DNA of 64,000 nt from Candidatus Leptofilum proximum (GCA_016710325.1 JADJXK010000002.1:3596001-3660000), one strand, 5' to 3'; positions 40,556 through 50,351 are shown, counted from the stretch's first letter. Numbers and translations: made by a program. The notes: generated from the letters alone by a model not told the origin.

Positions 40556-41548
40556 AACCTCCGTCCCCCACCCATGCGCTACGGCATTCTCCAGGGCAAT
40601 ACGGCCGGAAATGGCATCCTGCACCGCCACGCCCACCGACTTGAAGAAGGTGATCTGCTCCGGGCTGGTGCGGCCTGCCTTGAGGCCAGCGGCTATATCG
40701 CCAATTTCGGCGTGAATGTGGGCTTTGCTGATCAATCCGGCCTGCATCGGCACTATCAGGTCGCCTGCTTCTTCCCAGGCGGCTTCGCGGGAATCCACTA
40801 CCACCAGGGCGCGTTTCACCGTGTCGGCATCCACTTCCTGCATGGCGGGCGTGTACGACCCAACGCCGTTGATGTGTGTCCCTGGCGAGACGTCTTTGCT
40901 TTTGAAGACAGGCTTGCTGCTGGTGGTAGCCGCACAAATGATGTCCGCGCCGCGCACGGCCGTTTCCACATTGCTCATAATGCGAATCAGCTGGGGAATC
41001 GGGCCGTGGCCGCGCATCTCGCGGGCAAACTCCACAGCGTGTTCGTGCGTGGGACTGTACACGCGCACCTCGCGGATTTTGCGCACCGTGCACACTGCCT
41101 CCAGCTGGGTGCGCGCCTGCACGCCGCTGCCCACAATGGCCACAACGCTGGCGTCTGGCCGGGCCAGCAGGTCGGTGGCGGCCCCGGCGCCTGCCCCGGT
41201 GCGAATGGCGGTGAGCGTACCGCCTTCCAGCAGCGCCAGGGGGCTGCCCGTTTCGGCATCAAGGACGAGAACGGCCGCATAAATCGTGGGTTCATGCCGG
41301 GTGCTGTTTTGTGGGAAAACCGAGACCACCTTCACGGCCAGGTCGCCGCTTTGGGCCAGGTAGGCGGGCATCACCAGCGTGGTGCCTTGCGGCGGTTCCC
41401 CTACCGGCGCCACGTTCACCCGCCCGCGCAGCGGCACCGCCGCCTGCCCGGTGGAAAACTGGGCAAAGGCCTGCTTCATCCCGGCAATGGCCTCGGCCAT
41501 CGGCAGGGCCTGGCGGACGTCGTGGGCGGAAAGGATGCGTATCTTCAT
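40547..41548 (-). CDS. Ornithine cyclodeaminase/mu-crystallin family protein
   Basis: NAD-dependent enzyme family that includes ornithine cyclodeaminase, alanine dehydrogenase and ketimine reductase. The Rossmann loop is VVAIVGSGVQARTQLEAV near residue 130, preceded by LTAIRTGAGAGAATDLLARP, and HINGVGSYTPAMQEVD follows. AGGAG before ATG 41548 supports a 333-residue protein. It follows the second LivJ-like gene in the same direction, so it may process an imported amino acid. Confidence 0.85.
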   Translation of the reverse strand: MKIRILSAHDVRQALPMAEAIAGMKQAFAQFSTGQAAVPLRGRVNVAPVGEPPQGTTLVMPAYLAQSGDLAVKVVSVFPQNSTRHEPTIYAAVLVLDAETGSPLALLEGGTLTAIRTGAGAGAATDLLARPDASVVAIVGSGVQARTQLEAVCTVRKIREVRVYSPTHEHAVEFAREMRGHGPIPQLIRIMSNVETAVRGADIICAATTSSKPVFKSKDVSPGTHINGVGSYTPAMQEVDADTVKRALVVVDSREAAWEEAGDLIVPMQAGLISKAHIHAEIGDIAAGLKAGRTSPEQITFFKSVGVAVQDAISGRIALENAVAHGWGTEVSL

Positions 41549-41650
41549 GGAACTTGCTCCTTGGGTACGGGCGAGGCAGCTGCGTGGAAGGTTGTCTCGG
41601 GAGGCTGCTAACTCCTCAACTGCCTCGCCCCTACGTTTATGCCCCGGCAT

Positions 41651-42910
41651 TTATTCAAATTGCCAGACGAGGGGCGGGGGCCAGGCGGCGTTGGTGCGTA
41701 CGGCCGTATCCAGCTCATACACCCCATAACTTGCCACCGCACACTCCCCGGTTGGGCTGCAGCGCAGCGCGCCGCTTAATCCCTCGACGGTCTCGCCCGA
41801 GGCCAGCTCCTGCCGCAGCGCTGAGCGCCCCACCACCAGTGCCCCGGTCTGCCCTACCTCGGCCACAGCTTTGATGGCATCCAGCAGCAGCAGCGCCGCA
41901 TCGTAGGCGTAGACGGGCCCGGGCGAACTGGGTGGTGTTTCATAGCGAATGGTCCACAAGGCGACAAACGCGTCGTAGGCGTCGCCGGTAAACACCGGAC
42001 TGGTAACCAACAGATTGGTGTTGCCCAGCTTACCGGCAAAGCTGGCGCTGAACAGGCTGTCGCTGCCCAGCAGCGTAGCACGATTCAGCGTGGTTGATTC
42101 GGCCAGGAGGCTGGCCAGCAGGGTAGCTTCCGGTTCAAACAGGGCCAGGTAGATCAGCTGAGGCGCATTGCTGGCGGCTTCGGCCAGCACACCTGCCAGC
42201 TCGGTTTGCCCGGCGGCCAGGCTGGCCTGGTAGCTCACCGTGCCGCCTAGCTGGGTGAAGGTGTCGCTGAACTGCTGGGCCAGCAGGTTGTTGTACTCAG
42301 TGTTGTCCTGGAAAACGGCCGTTTGCCGCACCCCCAGCTGTTCATAGGCAAAGTTGGCAGCGGCTGTAGCCTGCTGCAAATGGTTGGGCACGGTGCGGAA
42401 AAAAGCCAGGTTGGGCTGGTTGTCAGTGAGGAAGGGGGCAGTGGTGGCGGGGGAGATCAGTACCCAATTGTTGCGGCGCACCACGGGCAGCACCGCCTGG
42501 GCCACATCGGAACAGGCCGGGCCGATGATGCCCAGCAGCGTTTCGTCGCCATCGACGGCCTCGACGATTTGTTCTCCCACGGCCGGATCGCAGGCGGAAT
42601 CCAGCGGAATGAGTTCGATGTCGTGGCCCAGGAGTTCGCCATTGCGATCCATGATGGCCTGTTCGATGCCGCGTGATAGTTCCTGGCCCCAACCAGCCGT
42701 TTCCCCCGAAAGCGGCAGCAAAACGCCAATACGAACGGGGTTATTCGGCCGTACCACCACGCAGCCCAGCGGATCGTCACAGGTGAGTGAGTTGGTACGG
42801 CAGGCCGATAAACACAGCCCCAGCCCCAGTACGGCCAGCGCCACCAACCATTCGGCTGCCAGTTTGCCTTGAGAAATCGAGGGATTGGCCTTGCGAAAAA
42901 ATTTAGCCAC
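41651..42910 (-). CDS. Branched-chain amino-acid type substrate-binding lipoprotein (second copy)
   Basis: Periplasmic-binding-protein type I (LivJ family) lipoprotein. The signal ends in LGLGLCLSAC. The domain opens VRIGVLLPLSGETAGWGQEL and contains GIIGPACSDVAQAVLPV, ISPATTAPFLTD and AYDAALLLLDAIKAVAEVG. It resembles LivJ (49026-50351) in layout and in the CDDPLGCV segment. GTG 42910 is the likely start. An ISAzo13 copy sits 80 bases upstream, separating it from livF; it would otherwise be the last binding protein of the liv operon. Confidence 0.85.
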   Translation of the reverse strand: MAKFFRKANPSISQGKLAAEWLVALAVLGLGLCLSACRTNSLTCDDPLGCVVVRPNNPVRIGVLLPLSGETAGWGQELSRGIEQAIMDRNGELLGHDIELIPLDSACDPAVGEQIVEAVDGDETLLGIIGPACSDVAQAVLPVVRRNNWVLISPATTAPFLTDNQPNLAFFRTVPNHLQQATAAANFAYEQLGVRQTAVFQDNTEYNNLLAQQFSDTFTQLGGTVSYQASLAAGQTELAGVLAEAASNAPQLIYLALFEPEATLLASLLAESTTLNRATLLGSDSLFSASFAGKLGNTNLLVTSPVFTGDAYDAFVALWTIRYETPPSSPGPVYAYDAALLLLDAIKAVAEVGQTGALVVGRSALRQELASGETVEGLSGALRCSPTGECAVASYGVYELDTAVRTNAAWPPPLVWQFE

Positions 42911-42989
42911 GAAGATTTAGGAGACTCCCCGGCGAGACCCTAAAGGTTTGCTCCGTTCGGCAACAAATTAGCCGAGTGTGAAACCCTTA

Positions 42990-44355
42990 GGGTTCAATCA
43001 AAAATAACTTTGGACATTAACAATCGAATATCATCCAGAACAAACCTGTGGTTGAAGGATATAGTTCCAAGTAGGACAGGTACGACAACGCTGTAAATTG
43101 AGGTTGTCCCGTTCGTCAGGGTCATACTTGATCCCTTTATCAAAGACCCGTTCAACTAGGCACGCTTGGACCTTCAGCCCCGTTTCCGTTGTGGTATCCC
43201 GAATGTAATTGAGTGTGGTCTGAAAAGAGCGTAAAGGTTTACCCGCCCAATTCTTGGAAATCTCGCTGAAGAGCCGGTGTTCAATGGGATTCCATTTGGA
43301 GGCCCCGGTGGGATAATGACAAATCATCACCTCAATGCCAAACGCGTCAGCCAGTTGCTTTTGCACCTCGATTTTCCAGCGCCAGTAACGGCAATTATTG
43401 CTGCCTCCGGCATCACAGAGAATGAGCAGTTTGTCTTCGCGGGCAAAGCGAGGGCGGTCGGGGTCAGCCCACCACTGGGCAATGGCATAAGCAGCGAATT
43501 CAGGCGTATCATAAGAAGTGCCGACATAGACAGAGCCTTGCTGATGGACCAGGTCATAGATGCCGTACGGTGTTGCCCGACCCATTGCTTCAGAAAGAAA
43601 GTCATGGGCATTAACCAATGTGGGCGCTTGTTCCCAAATACGTCCGGCATTTTTGACATTGCCAATCAACTCCTTCTTTTGGTATCGACACTGATAACCG
43701 GCCAACCTGCGGTCAGGAATAGTTTCTTCACCCGGCGGATGAAGCGAAATTGCTTATCTCGGTCAGGATGCCGGGGTGTCAGACTTTGACAATTGCCGAA
43801 CAAGCGATAGTTCAGTTTCTTCAACAAACGGCGCACAGTGGTCGGACCAATCCGAAAACGCCGTTTAACCAGGGCCTGGGCCAAATATTGCAGAGAACGA
43901 CGGACCCATTTGTGGTCAACCATCGGGTCGCCAGCAATGTCATCATCAATTACTTCTTGGAGGGCGGTGGTAATGGACGGCGTTTTTTTCAACTGCTTGA
44001 CGACCACCCCCGGCCTGGCGTACCCGGTCAACGGGTCGGTCCGCCAAATCGTTGTCTAATTCATATCGACCGCGCCGAATGGTTTCCACAGATAGCCCGG
44101 TTATCCTGGCTATCAGCGTCGTTCCGCCGTGACCCAATTTTTGGGCTTCAAGTGCGGCATACCAGCGGCGTTGTTGTTCATCGAGGCGGCTCATAAACAA
44201 GTTCATTCGTTGATGTTGCGCCTGTTCTGGATGAGATTCAGATTGCTGACAAATCGCACATTCACATTGATGGATTACGGTCATATGGCCTCCAATTGGC
44301 TAAATTGATTGGCGGCTATTTTACCCAATATCCAAAGTTGTTAACGAACGAACCC
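42990..44355 (-). mobile_element. ISAzo13-family insertion sequence, copy B
   Basis: 1366 bp, the same length and ends as copy A at 15606-16971, in the opposite orientation, flanked by TTA duplications (42987-42989 and 44356-44358). It lies between livF and the second LivJ-like gene. By eye it differs from copy A only in two homopolymer lengths. Confidence 0.95.
43031..44284 (-). pseudogene. ISAzo13 transposase, broken by two homopolymer indels
   Basis: The gene reads in three pieces: 43946-44284, 43666-44031 in another frame, and 43031-43705. Relative to copy A there is one extra G in GCCGGGGGTGG (about 44009) and one A missing in CCAAAAGAAGG (about 43683). Because the changes are +1 and -1, total length is unchanged and the catalytic C-terminus is again in frame, but the middle third is misread. 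Probably inactive unless the indels are sequencing errors. Confidence 0.88.
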
Positions 44356-44370
44356 TTAGGGTCTGTATAG

Positions 44371-45084
44371 TTATTCGATCCCCAGGTAGGCTTTTTGCAC
44401 TGTGGGGTCTTTTTGCAGCACCGCGGCCTTATCGGTGAGCACAATCTGGCCCGTTTGCAGGACATAGCCGCGGTTGGCCACCTGCAGCGCCATGTGGGCG
44501 TTTTGCTCAACGAGCAGGATGGTCATGCCTTCCTGGTTAATCGTTTCGATGGCCTCAAAAATGACGTCCACCAGCACGGGTGCCAGCCCCATCGATGGCT
44601 CATCCATCAGCAGCAGGCGCGGTTTGGCCATGAGGGCGCGGGTCACGGCCAGCATCTGCTGCTCGCCGCCAGACATGGTGCCCGCCAGCTGGGTACGACG
44701 TTCACCCAGGCGCGGGAACATTTGGTACGATTTTTCAATGTCGGCCTTGATCCCGGCTTTGTCGGTGCGGTGAAAGGCGCCCATCTCCAGGTTTTCTTCG
44801 ACAGTAAGTTTGGCAAAGACACCGCGCCCTTCGGGCACCATGGCGATGCCGCGGGAAACCCATTCGTGCGCGGGGCGTTTGGCCACCTCTGCGCCATCGA
44901 AGATGACCTGGCCGTCGCGCGGCATCATCAGGCCGCTGATGGTGCGCAGGGTGGTTGTTTTGCCCGCGCCGTTCCCGCCAATTAACGTGACGATTTCGCC
45001 TTTTTCCACCGTGAGACTGACGCCTTTGAGGGCGTGGATGTTGCCATAGTAGGCATGAACGTCGTTAACTTCGAGTAATGGCAT
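44371..45084 (-). CDS. livF: Branched-chain amino-acid ABC transporter ATP-binding protein LivF
   Basis: A 237-residue ATPase. Walker A is GGNGAGKTTT, the signature is MSGGEQQMLAVTRAL, and Walker B is RLLLMDEPSMGLAP. The MVPEGRGVFAKLTVEENLEMGA segment is typical of LivF. It is the last gene of livJHMGF before copy B of the IS, which starts 15 bases beyond its stop. Confidence 0.95.
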   Translation of the reverse strand: MPLLEVNDVHAYYGNIHALKGVSLTVEKGEIVTLIGGNGAGKTTTLRTISGLMMPRDGQVIFDGAEVAKRPAHEWVSRGIAMVPEGRGVFAKLTVEENLEMGAFHRTDKAGIKADIEKSYQMFPRLGERRTQLAGTMSGGEQQMLAVTRALMAKPRLLLMDEPSMGLAPVLVDVIFEAIETINQEGMTILLVEQNAHMALQVANRGYVLQTGQIVLTDKAAVLQKDPTVQKAYLGIE

Positions 45085-45144
45085 GATCTTTCTCGTTGCT
45101 CGAGGGGTGCCTGGTGCGGGCCGGACGTCCCTCGGTCTTTTTGG

Positions 45145-45948
45145 TTAGGCTTGTTTTTCCTGGGCCATTAAAGCGGCCGTGGCCCCTTTGCCCAAATAGG
45201 CTTCAATCACCACTGGATTGTTTTGAATTTCATGCGGCAGGCCTTCGGCAATTTTACGGCCGTAATCCAGCACCGTTACCTTTTCCGAAATACCCATCAC
45301 CACCTTCATATCGTGCTCAATCATCAGGATGGTGATGCCCAGCTCATCACGCAGCCGCTTGATGAAGGCGGTAGTTTGAGCCGTCTCGCGTGGATTCATT
45401 CCCGCGGTGGGCTCGTCCAGTAGCAGCAGCTTGGGCCTGGCCCCCAGGGCGCGGGCAATCTCCAGGCGGCGCTGGGCGCCATAGGGCAAATTTTTCGCCA
45501 GATGATCGCCCGTGCCGCGCAGGCCAACAAACTCCAGCAGTTCGCGGGCGCGTGTTACGGTGGCTTCTTCTTCGCGGCGTACGCTAGGCAGGCCCAGCAG
45601 CGCGCCAATCCAGTTGGATTTCAGGTGCGGCTCTTGCCCCACCATGATGTTTTCCAACACGGTCATGTTGTTAAACAGCCGGATGTTCTGGAAGGTGCGG
45701 GAAATGCCCAGCTGGGTGATTTCGTAGGATTCCAGGCCAACCACCGATTGGCCGTCAAACTCAAGCGTGCCTTCATCAATCTGATAAAAGCCGGTGAGGC
45801 AGTTGAAGAAGGTGGTTTTTCCGGCGCCGTTGGGGCCGATGATACTGGCGATCATGCCTTTGGGCAGTTCATAGTCAAAGTGGTCGGTAGCCAGCAAGCC
45901 GCCGAATCGTTTCACAACCTGGTGGGCTACTAGGATGTTATCGCTCAT
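45145..45948 (-). CDS. livG: Branched-chain amino-acid ABC transporter ATP-binding protein LivG
   Basis: Walker A GPNGAGKTTFFNCLTGF, LivG-type signature NLPYGAQRRLEIARALGARP and Walker B LLLLDEPTAGMNP. The C-terminal VLDYGRKIAEGLPHEIQNNP and EAYLG are characteristic of LivG. AGGTG before ATG 45948 is better placed than GTG 45957. It follows livM by nine bases. Confidence 0.95.
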   Translation of the reverse strand: MSDNILVAHQVVKRFGGLLATDHFDYELPKGMIASIIGPNGAGKTTFFNCLTGFYQIDEGTLEFDGQSVVGLESYEITQLGISRTFQNIRLFNNMTVLENIMVGQEPHLKSNWIGALLGLPSVRREEEATVTRARELLEFVGLRGTGDHLAKNLPYGAQRRLEIARALGARPKLLLLDEPTAGMNPRETAQTTAFIKRLRDELGITILMIEHDMKVVMGISEKVTVLDYGRKIAEGLPHEIQNNPVVIEAYLGKGATAALMAQEKQA

Positions 45949-45957
45949 ATGGTTCAC

Positions 45958-47739
45958 CTATGGTTTGACCGATACGGGTACGGCCGTTTCATCATCTCCC
46001 TCACCATGAATTTCGCGTCGGTGTACTTCCGACGGCCACAAACCTTCCGGCCGTACCAGCATCATCACAATCAGGGCAATGCCGTACAGCAGCAGGCGGA
46101 ACTCGGCAAATTCGCTCAGCAGCTGGGGAATGCCCACCAGGGCAAACGCCCCCACAATCACACCGGGAATACTGCCCAGGCCCCCCACGATGATCAGGCT
46201 CAGTACATTGATCGAGATGAGCAGCTCAAAGCTGGAGGGGAAGATCGAGCCCAGCTTGGCAGCAAAAATAGCCCCGGCCAGCCCGCCAGACGCGGCGCTG
46301 AGGGTGAAGGCCAACACCTTGGCGTTGGTGGTGTTGATGCCCATAGCCGCCGCCACATCTTCATCCTCACGAATGGCCATCCAGCGCCGCCCGGTGCGCG
46401 AATTGTTCAACCGGCGCGACACAAACAGCATCAGCAGCGAGGCCAAAATAAACAGGTAATACAGCTGCGGCGGATTGCCAAAAACGATCTCACCGTTGTT
46501 TGTGGCCAGGATGCCCAAATCGAATCGCTCTAAAAAGTTGTTGATGGGATTTAACACATAGCCCAACGCCTCAGCCAGAAAACCGCCAATTTTGGCTGCG
46601 GGAATCTGCAAGATGCCCTGCGCGCCACCAATAACCGGCTTTAGCGCGTCGGAACGGGCCAGCACGCGAATGATTTCGCCAAAGCCCAGCGTGGCGATGG
46701 CCAGGTAGTCGCCGCGCATTTTTAGCACGGGCAATGCCAGGATAAAGCCGGTAAACATGGCGGCCACCACGCAAATGGGCACTGCCAGCCAGAAAGACCA
46801 CGGATTGTCCAGCCCAAACTGGCTGTTGGAGGTGAGTAAAGCCATGATGTAGGCGCCGACGGCAAAGTTAGTGACGTAGCCCAGGTCCAGCAGCCCGGCC
46901 AGGCCGATGGCGATGTTGAGTCCCAGCCCCATCAGCACAAACCGGCCGACCTCATTAAAGATTTCGCTGAGGTAGACCCCCAGCAGCGAAGGCAGGATGA
47001 GCAGGAAGATGACCAGCAGCGAGATGCTGATGCGGCGGCTGTTTTTCTGTTGGCGGGGGGTGAGATTTTGGCGCAGGGTGTCGTAACGGGCGTGCCCACC
47101 TTGCTGCCACCAGAAGAAAACGGCCGTTAACACCACAAACAGCACCACAAACGGCACCGGCTGCAAACCGGTGCTGCCAAACAAGCTGCGCAGGGCGCTT
47201 TGGCTCATCCGGGGGCGCAGGATGCCAATTAAAATGTCAGACATCACCCCACTGCCAATGGTCCAGGCGAGGCTCATGGAAATCGGCCGTCGGAAGCGCT
47301 CCGGCATCTGGGCAAAGCCAACGCCAACCAGCCCGAGCACACCAAACACGACCATCAACAGAATGCCACCGATCACCACACTGTCGTTGTTCAGTGTCAC
47401 AATATCGATCAGATCTGGCCCCACGTTGATAAATGAACTCCGAATGTCTTCCCAAACCAGCGTGAGCAAAATGAGCAAAAACGTGGGCACAGCAGCCAAA
47501 ACTCCGGCCAGCCCACCGTGCAGCAGCCGGTTCACAACCGAACGATGTTTAAGAGAGGAGGCAGCCAGGTACCCGGCCACCACCGCCATGCCAAACAGCA
47601 GCAAATCGGCCAGCGTCACCAGGTCCGTCACGATAAAACGTTTGTTAAACGCCACCAGAATGCCAATCATACCGAGACTTAAAGTCACAATCCCGGCAAT
47701 CAGACCCGTTTTTAAGGTTCCGCGCAGTTCTTCGTTCAT
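45958..47739 (-). CDS. livM: Branched-chain amino-acid ABC transporter permease LivM, with long N-terminal extension
   Basis: The C-terminal 330 residues are a standard LivM: LMGLGLNIAIGLAGLLDLGYV, the EAA-like TLGFGEIIRVLARSDA, RRWMAIREDEDVAAAMGINT and IIVGGLGSIPGVIVGA. The first about 250 residues add five or six further hydrophobic segments and a basic cytoplasmic loop (RYDTLRQNLTPRQQKNSRR), making 593 residues against some 330-430 in common LivM proteins. The start overlaps the livH stop by one base. Confidence 0.9.
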   Translation of the reverse strand: MNEELRGTLKTGLIAGIVTLSLGMIGILVAFNKRFIVTDLVTLADLLLFGMAVVAGYLAASSLKHRSVVNRLLHGGLAGVLAAVPTFLLILLTLVWEDIRSSFINVGPDLIDIVTLNNDSVVIGGILLMVVFGVLGLVGVGFAQMPERFRRPISMSLAWTIGSGVMSDILIGILRPRMSQSALRSLFGSTGLQPVPFVVLFVVLTAVFFWWQQGGHARYDTLRQNLTPRQQKNSRRISISLLVIFLLILPSLLGVYLSEIFNEVGRFVLMGLGLNIAIGLAGLLDLGYVTNFAVGAYIMALLTSNSQFGLDNPWSFWLAVPICVVAAMFTGFILALPVLKMRGDYLAIATLGFGEIIRVLARSDALKPVIGGAQGILQIPAAKIGGFLAEALGYVLNPINNFLERFDLGILATNNGEIVFGNPPQLYYLFILASLLMLFVSRRLNNSRTGRRWMAIREDEDVAAAMGINTTNAKVLAFTLSAASGGLAGAIFAAKLGSIFPSSFELLISINVLSLIIVGGLGSIPGVIVGAFALVGIPQLLSEFAEFRLLLYGIALIVMMLVRPEGLWPSEVHRREIHGEGDDETAVPVSVKP

Positions 47740-48797
47740 TATGCCTTCTTCTCCGCTAACCGTTCCCCAATAATGCCTTGCGGACGGAAAATAAGCACCA
47801 GAACCAGCATCGTAAAGGCAATAACATCCTTGAGCTGATGTGACCCGGCGACCCCCAGCCCTTCAAGGAACAACGGTGGTCCAATCGCTTCGATGATTCC
47901 CAGGAACAAACCACCCAGAGCTGCACCAGGAATACTGCCAATACCGCCAAGAACAGCGGCCGTAAACGCCTTGATCCCTGGAATAAACCCCATCACAAAA
48001 TTGAGCTGGCGAAAAACGATGGAATACAGCACCCCGGCCACTCCAGCCATAGACGCCCCCACAATAAAGGTGATGGTAATCGTACGGTTCACGTCGATGC
48101 CCATCAGGGTAGCGGCATCCTTGTTCTCCGCCACCGCCCGGATGGCCCGGCCGGTTTTGGTGCGCTGCACAAACTGCTGCAAGCCGAACATCACCAAAAG
48201 CGACGTGATAATGACGGCGAAGTCCGCTTTTTGGAAGTCCAACCCCCAGAAGGCTATCTTGCCATCAAACATGGCAAACTCAGGAAACGGCAGAAGGGAG
48301 GAGCCAAACAGGCCGCGGAAGTAATACTGCCAGAAGAATGAGGCGCCAATTGCAGTGATAAGCGGCACCAAACGAGGGGCATTCCGCAGTGGTCGATAAG
48401 CAATTCGCTCTGTTAAAACCGCTACCAAGACAGAGGTTAAAACGGCGCTAACAAAAATGGCCAGCAGGCTGAGCAAGGGAAACCGTTCTGTGTACCCTGC
48501 GTTTTCCAGGGGAAGGGCCACTAATACCGTAGATGTCATGGCGCCTGCCATAAAAAACTCGCCGTGGGCAAAGTTGATCATGAACAAAACACCATAAACC
48601 ATGGTGTAACCCAGCGCAATCAGGGCGTACAAACTACCCTGAGACAAACCCGAAACAAAAAAATCTAACCAGTCGGAAACAGTGTAATCATTGCCGACGC
48701 CCAGGATGAACTTGCCGGTCATCCCCCACAGCACAACGCCAATGATGCCAATACGAAAAAGCCAGAGCACGAGGTCGATGTAGCTAAATCTTCGCAA
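47739..48797 (-). CDS. livH: Branched-chain amino-acid ABC transporter permease LivH
   Basis: A 352-residue permease: GSLYALIALGYTMVYGVLFMINFAHGEFFM, RPLRNAPRLVPLITAIG, and the EAA-type loop TKTGRAIRAVAENKDAATLMGI, followed by VLGGIGSIPGAALGG. About eight membrane spans, with an extra one at the N-terminus. It pairs with LivM to form the pore. Confidence 0.94.
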   Translation of the reverse strand: MRRFSYIDLVLWLFRIGIIGVVLWGMTGKFILGVGNDYTVSDWLDFFVSGLSQGSLYALIALGYTMVYGVLFMINFAHGEFFMAGAMTSTVLVALPLENAGYTERFPLLSLLAIFVSAVLTSVLVAVLTERIAYRPLRNAPRLVPLITAIGASFFWQYYFRGLFGSSLLPFPEFAMFDGKIAFWGLDFQKADFAVIITSLLVMFGLQQFVQRTKTGRAIRAVAENKDAATLMGIDVNRTITITFIVGASMAGVAGVLYSIVFRQLNFVMGFIPGIKAFTAAVLGGIGSIPGAALGGLFLGIIEAIGPPLFLEGLGVAGSHQLKDVIAFTMLVLVLIFRPQGIIGERLAEKKA

Positions 48798-48873
48798 GAT
48801 TGTTTCCCCTTCTCCAGAGCCTGTCCACGAGATCGTTTGTGTCGCAGCTCAATTCAGACCGTACTATTAACAA

Positions 48874-48906
48874 ACAGCCTGTGAATGGCTTCACAGGCTG
48901 TCAAGA
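48874..48906 (-). terminator. Hairpin between livJ and livH (attenuator-like)
   Basis: ACAGCCTGTGAA (48874-48885) and TTCACAGGCTGT (48890-48901) are perfect 12-nt arms with a TGGC loop. On the minus strand the stem is followed by TTTGTT. It may reduce transcription into the membrane genes so that binding protein is made in excess. Confidence 0.65.
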
Positions 48907-48979
48907 ATTCAAGCACTTCAGTTTACAGATGATCACCCAACGTAATATTCGTCATGATATTCGTCAGACTGGATGCAAA

Positions 48980-49014
48980 TCGGGGCACACTTCTCTCAAA
49001 AAAGTGTGCCCCGA
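48980..49014. terminator. Second hairpin between livJ and livH
   Basis: TCGGGGCACACTT (48980-48992) pairs perfectly with AAGTGTGCCCCGA (49002-49014). It lies just after the livJ stop (49026). No T run follows on the minus strand, so mRNA stabilisation of livJ is as likely as termination. Confidence 0.6.
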
Positions 49015-49025
49015 CGCTCTATCTT

Positions 49026-50351
49026 TTATTGGGGTTCATAACTCCAGACTGCAACGAAAGCACCGTCTTGAACCTGGCTTACAGCAATTTTCGGGTCGGC
49101 ACAGTCACCGTTTTCATCACAAGTGATGGTGCCGGTGATGCCTGCCATACCGCTGGTGGAACCCAATTGATCCAGCAGCGCCTGACGGCCGATTAACATC
49201 GTGCCATCATCGCCAACCTGAGCCACCGCTTCGATGGCGTTCAGCAGCATGTTGGTGGCATCGTAGGCATGGGCATGGAATGGTGCGGTTGGTTCGGTGC
49301 CGTAGTTGGCCTGGTAGGTCTCCAGGAAGGTGTTGTAGATGTCGTTGCCAAAGCCCAGGTCTGGACCGGAAACGTACATGCCTTCAGCAGCGCCACCGGA
49401 AGCTTCGATGAAGTCGGGCGACTGCACGCCGTCGGCCGCAGCCAACACAACGCCTTCCAGACCATCAATTTCTTTGGCGGTCTTGGTGATGAGGGAGCCC
49501 AGCGGGATGAATACCGGGTAGTAGATAATTTCGGGACCAGCGGCAGCAATGGAGGTCAACAGCGGTTCAACATTGGTTGCATCGGCCGCTTCGGCTTCGA
49601 AAGCCACAATTTCGCCACCCAGTTCAGTGAAGGAATCGCGGAACACGGAGGCCAAACCTTCGGTGTAGGGGTCGCCATCATGAATGGCCGCGGCCTTGGT
49701 CAGGCCCAATTCGTTGTACACGTATTCGGCCATCGCCCGGCCCTGAACCTTATCGTTGTGGGCGGTGCGGAAATAGCAGGACTGGCGGGATTCGGGGTCT
49801 GTGAGTACAGGCGCAGTGTTGGAGGGGGAGATCATGGCGATGCCCTCAGCACAGACGATCTGCGACATGGGCACACCGGCCCCAGAGCAGCTGGTACCAA
49901 TCACACCAACGATGGACGGATTGGAGGCAATTTTCTGCCCGGCGGTCTGGCCACCTTCAGCATTACAGCCTTCATCTTCAGCTTGCAGTTCAACGGTGTG
50001 ACCAGCAATTTCGCCGCGCTGTTCGATGGCGATTTCCACCCCGTACTGGGAGTCCAGGCCGAGGGATTCGTTGGGGCCAGTGATGACCAGCGCAGAAGCG
50101 ATGAGGATGGGATCGCCAGCAGCCACTTCAACACAGCCAATGGCGTCATCGCAGGTCATCTCTTCCATGGCCTCGTCGCCAGTATCGGCCGCTTCTGTAT
50201 CCGTGTCGGCTTCGGCTTCGGTTTCGGTATCAGCAGTGGTGTCGGTCTCGCCAGTATCGGCTTCTGGCTCGGCGTCACCGCTGCCGCCACAGGCTACCAG
50301 CACCATGGCCAACAACAACATCAATAAGGTTAACCAACTTATACGTTTCAT
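49026..50351 (-). CDS. livJ: Branched-chain amino-acid substrate-binding lipoprotein LivJ
   Basis: The lipobox is LLAMVLVACGGS. A 45-residue Asp/Glu/Thr-rich linker (ADTGETDTTADTETEAEADT) separates the lipid anchor from the binding domain, which has GVIGTSCSGAGVPMSQIV, ISPSNTAPVLTDPE and AYDATNMLLNAIEAVAQVG. A perfect AAGGAGGAG site precedes ATG 50351. First gene of the livJHMGF operon, with a consensus promoter upstream. Confidence 0.93.
   Translation of the reverse strand: MKRISWLTLLMLLLAMVLVACGGSGDAEPEADTGETDTTADTETEAEADTDTEAADTGDEAMEEMTCDDAIGCVEVAAGDPILIASALVITGPNESLGLDSQYGVEIAIEQRGEIAGHTVELQAEDEGCNAEGGQTAGQKIASNPSIVGVIGTSCSGAGVPMSQIVCAEGIAMISPSNTAPVLTDPESRQSCYFRTAHNDKVQGRAMAEYVYNELGLTKAAAIHDGDPYTEGLASVFRDSFTELGGEIVAFEAEAADATNVEPLLTSIAAAGPEIIYYPVFIPLGSLITKTAKEIDGLEGVVLAAADGVQSPDFIEASGGAAEGMYVSGPDLGFGNDIYNTFLETYQANYGTEPTAPFHAHAYDATNMLLNAIEAVAQVGDDGTMLIGRQALLDQLGSTSGMAGITGTITCDENGDCADPKIAVSQVQDGAFVAVWSYEPQ

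Noticed and set aside
40520..41611. 363-codon + strand frame over the cyclodeaminase
   Set aside because: Antisense of a gene with a clear Rossmann motif and an AGGAG start.
49269..50327. 352-codon Gly-rich + strand frame across livJ
   Set aside because: Antisense of LivJ, including its Asp/Glu/Thr linker read backwards; no start signal.
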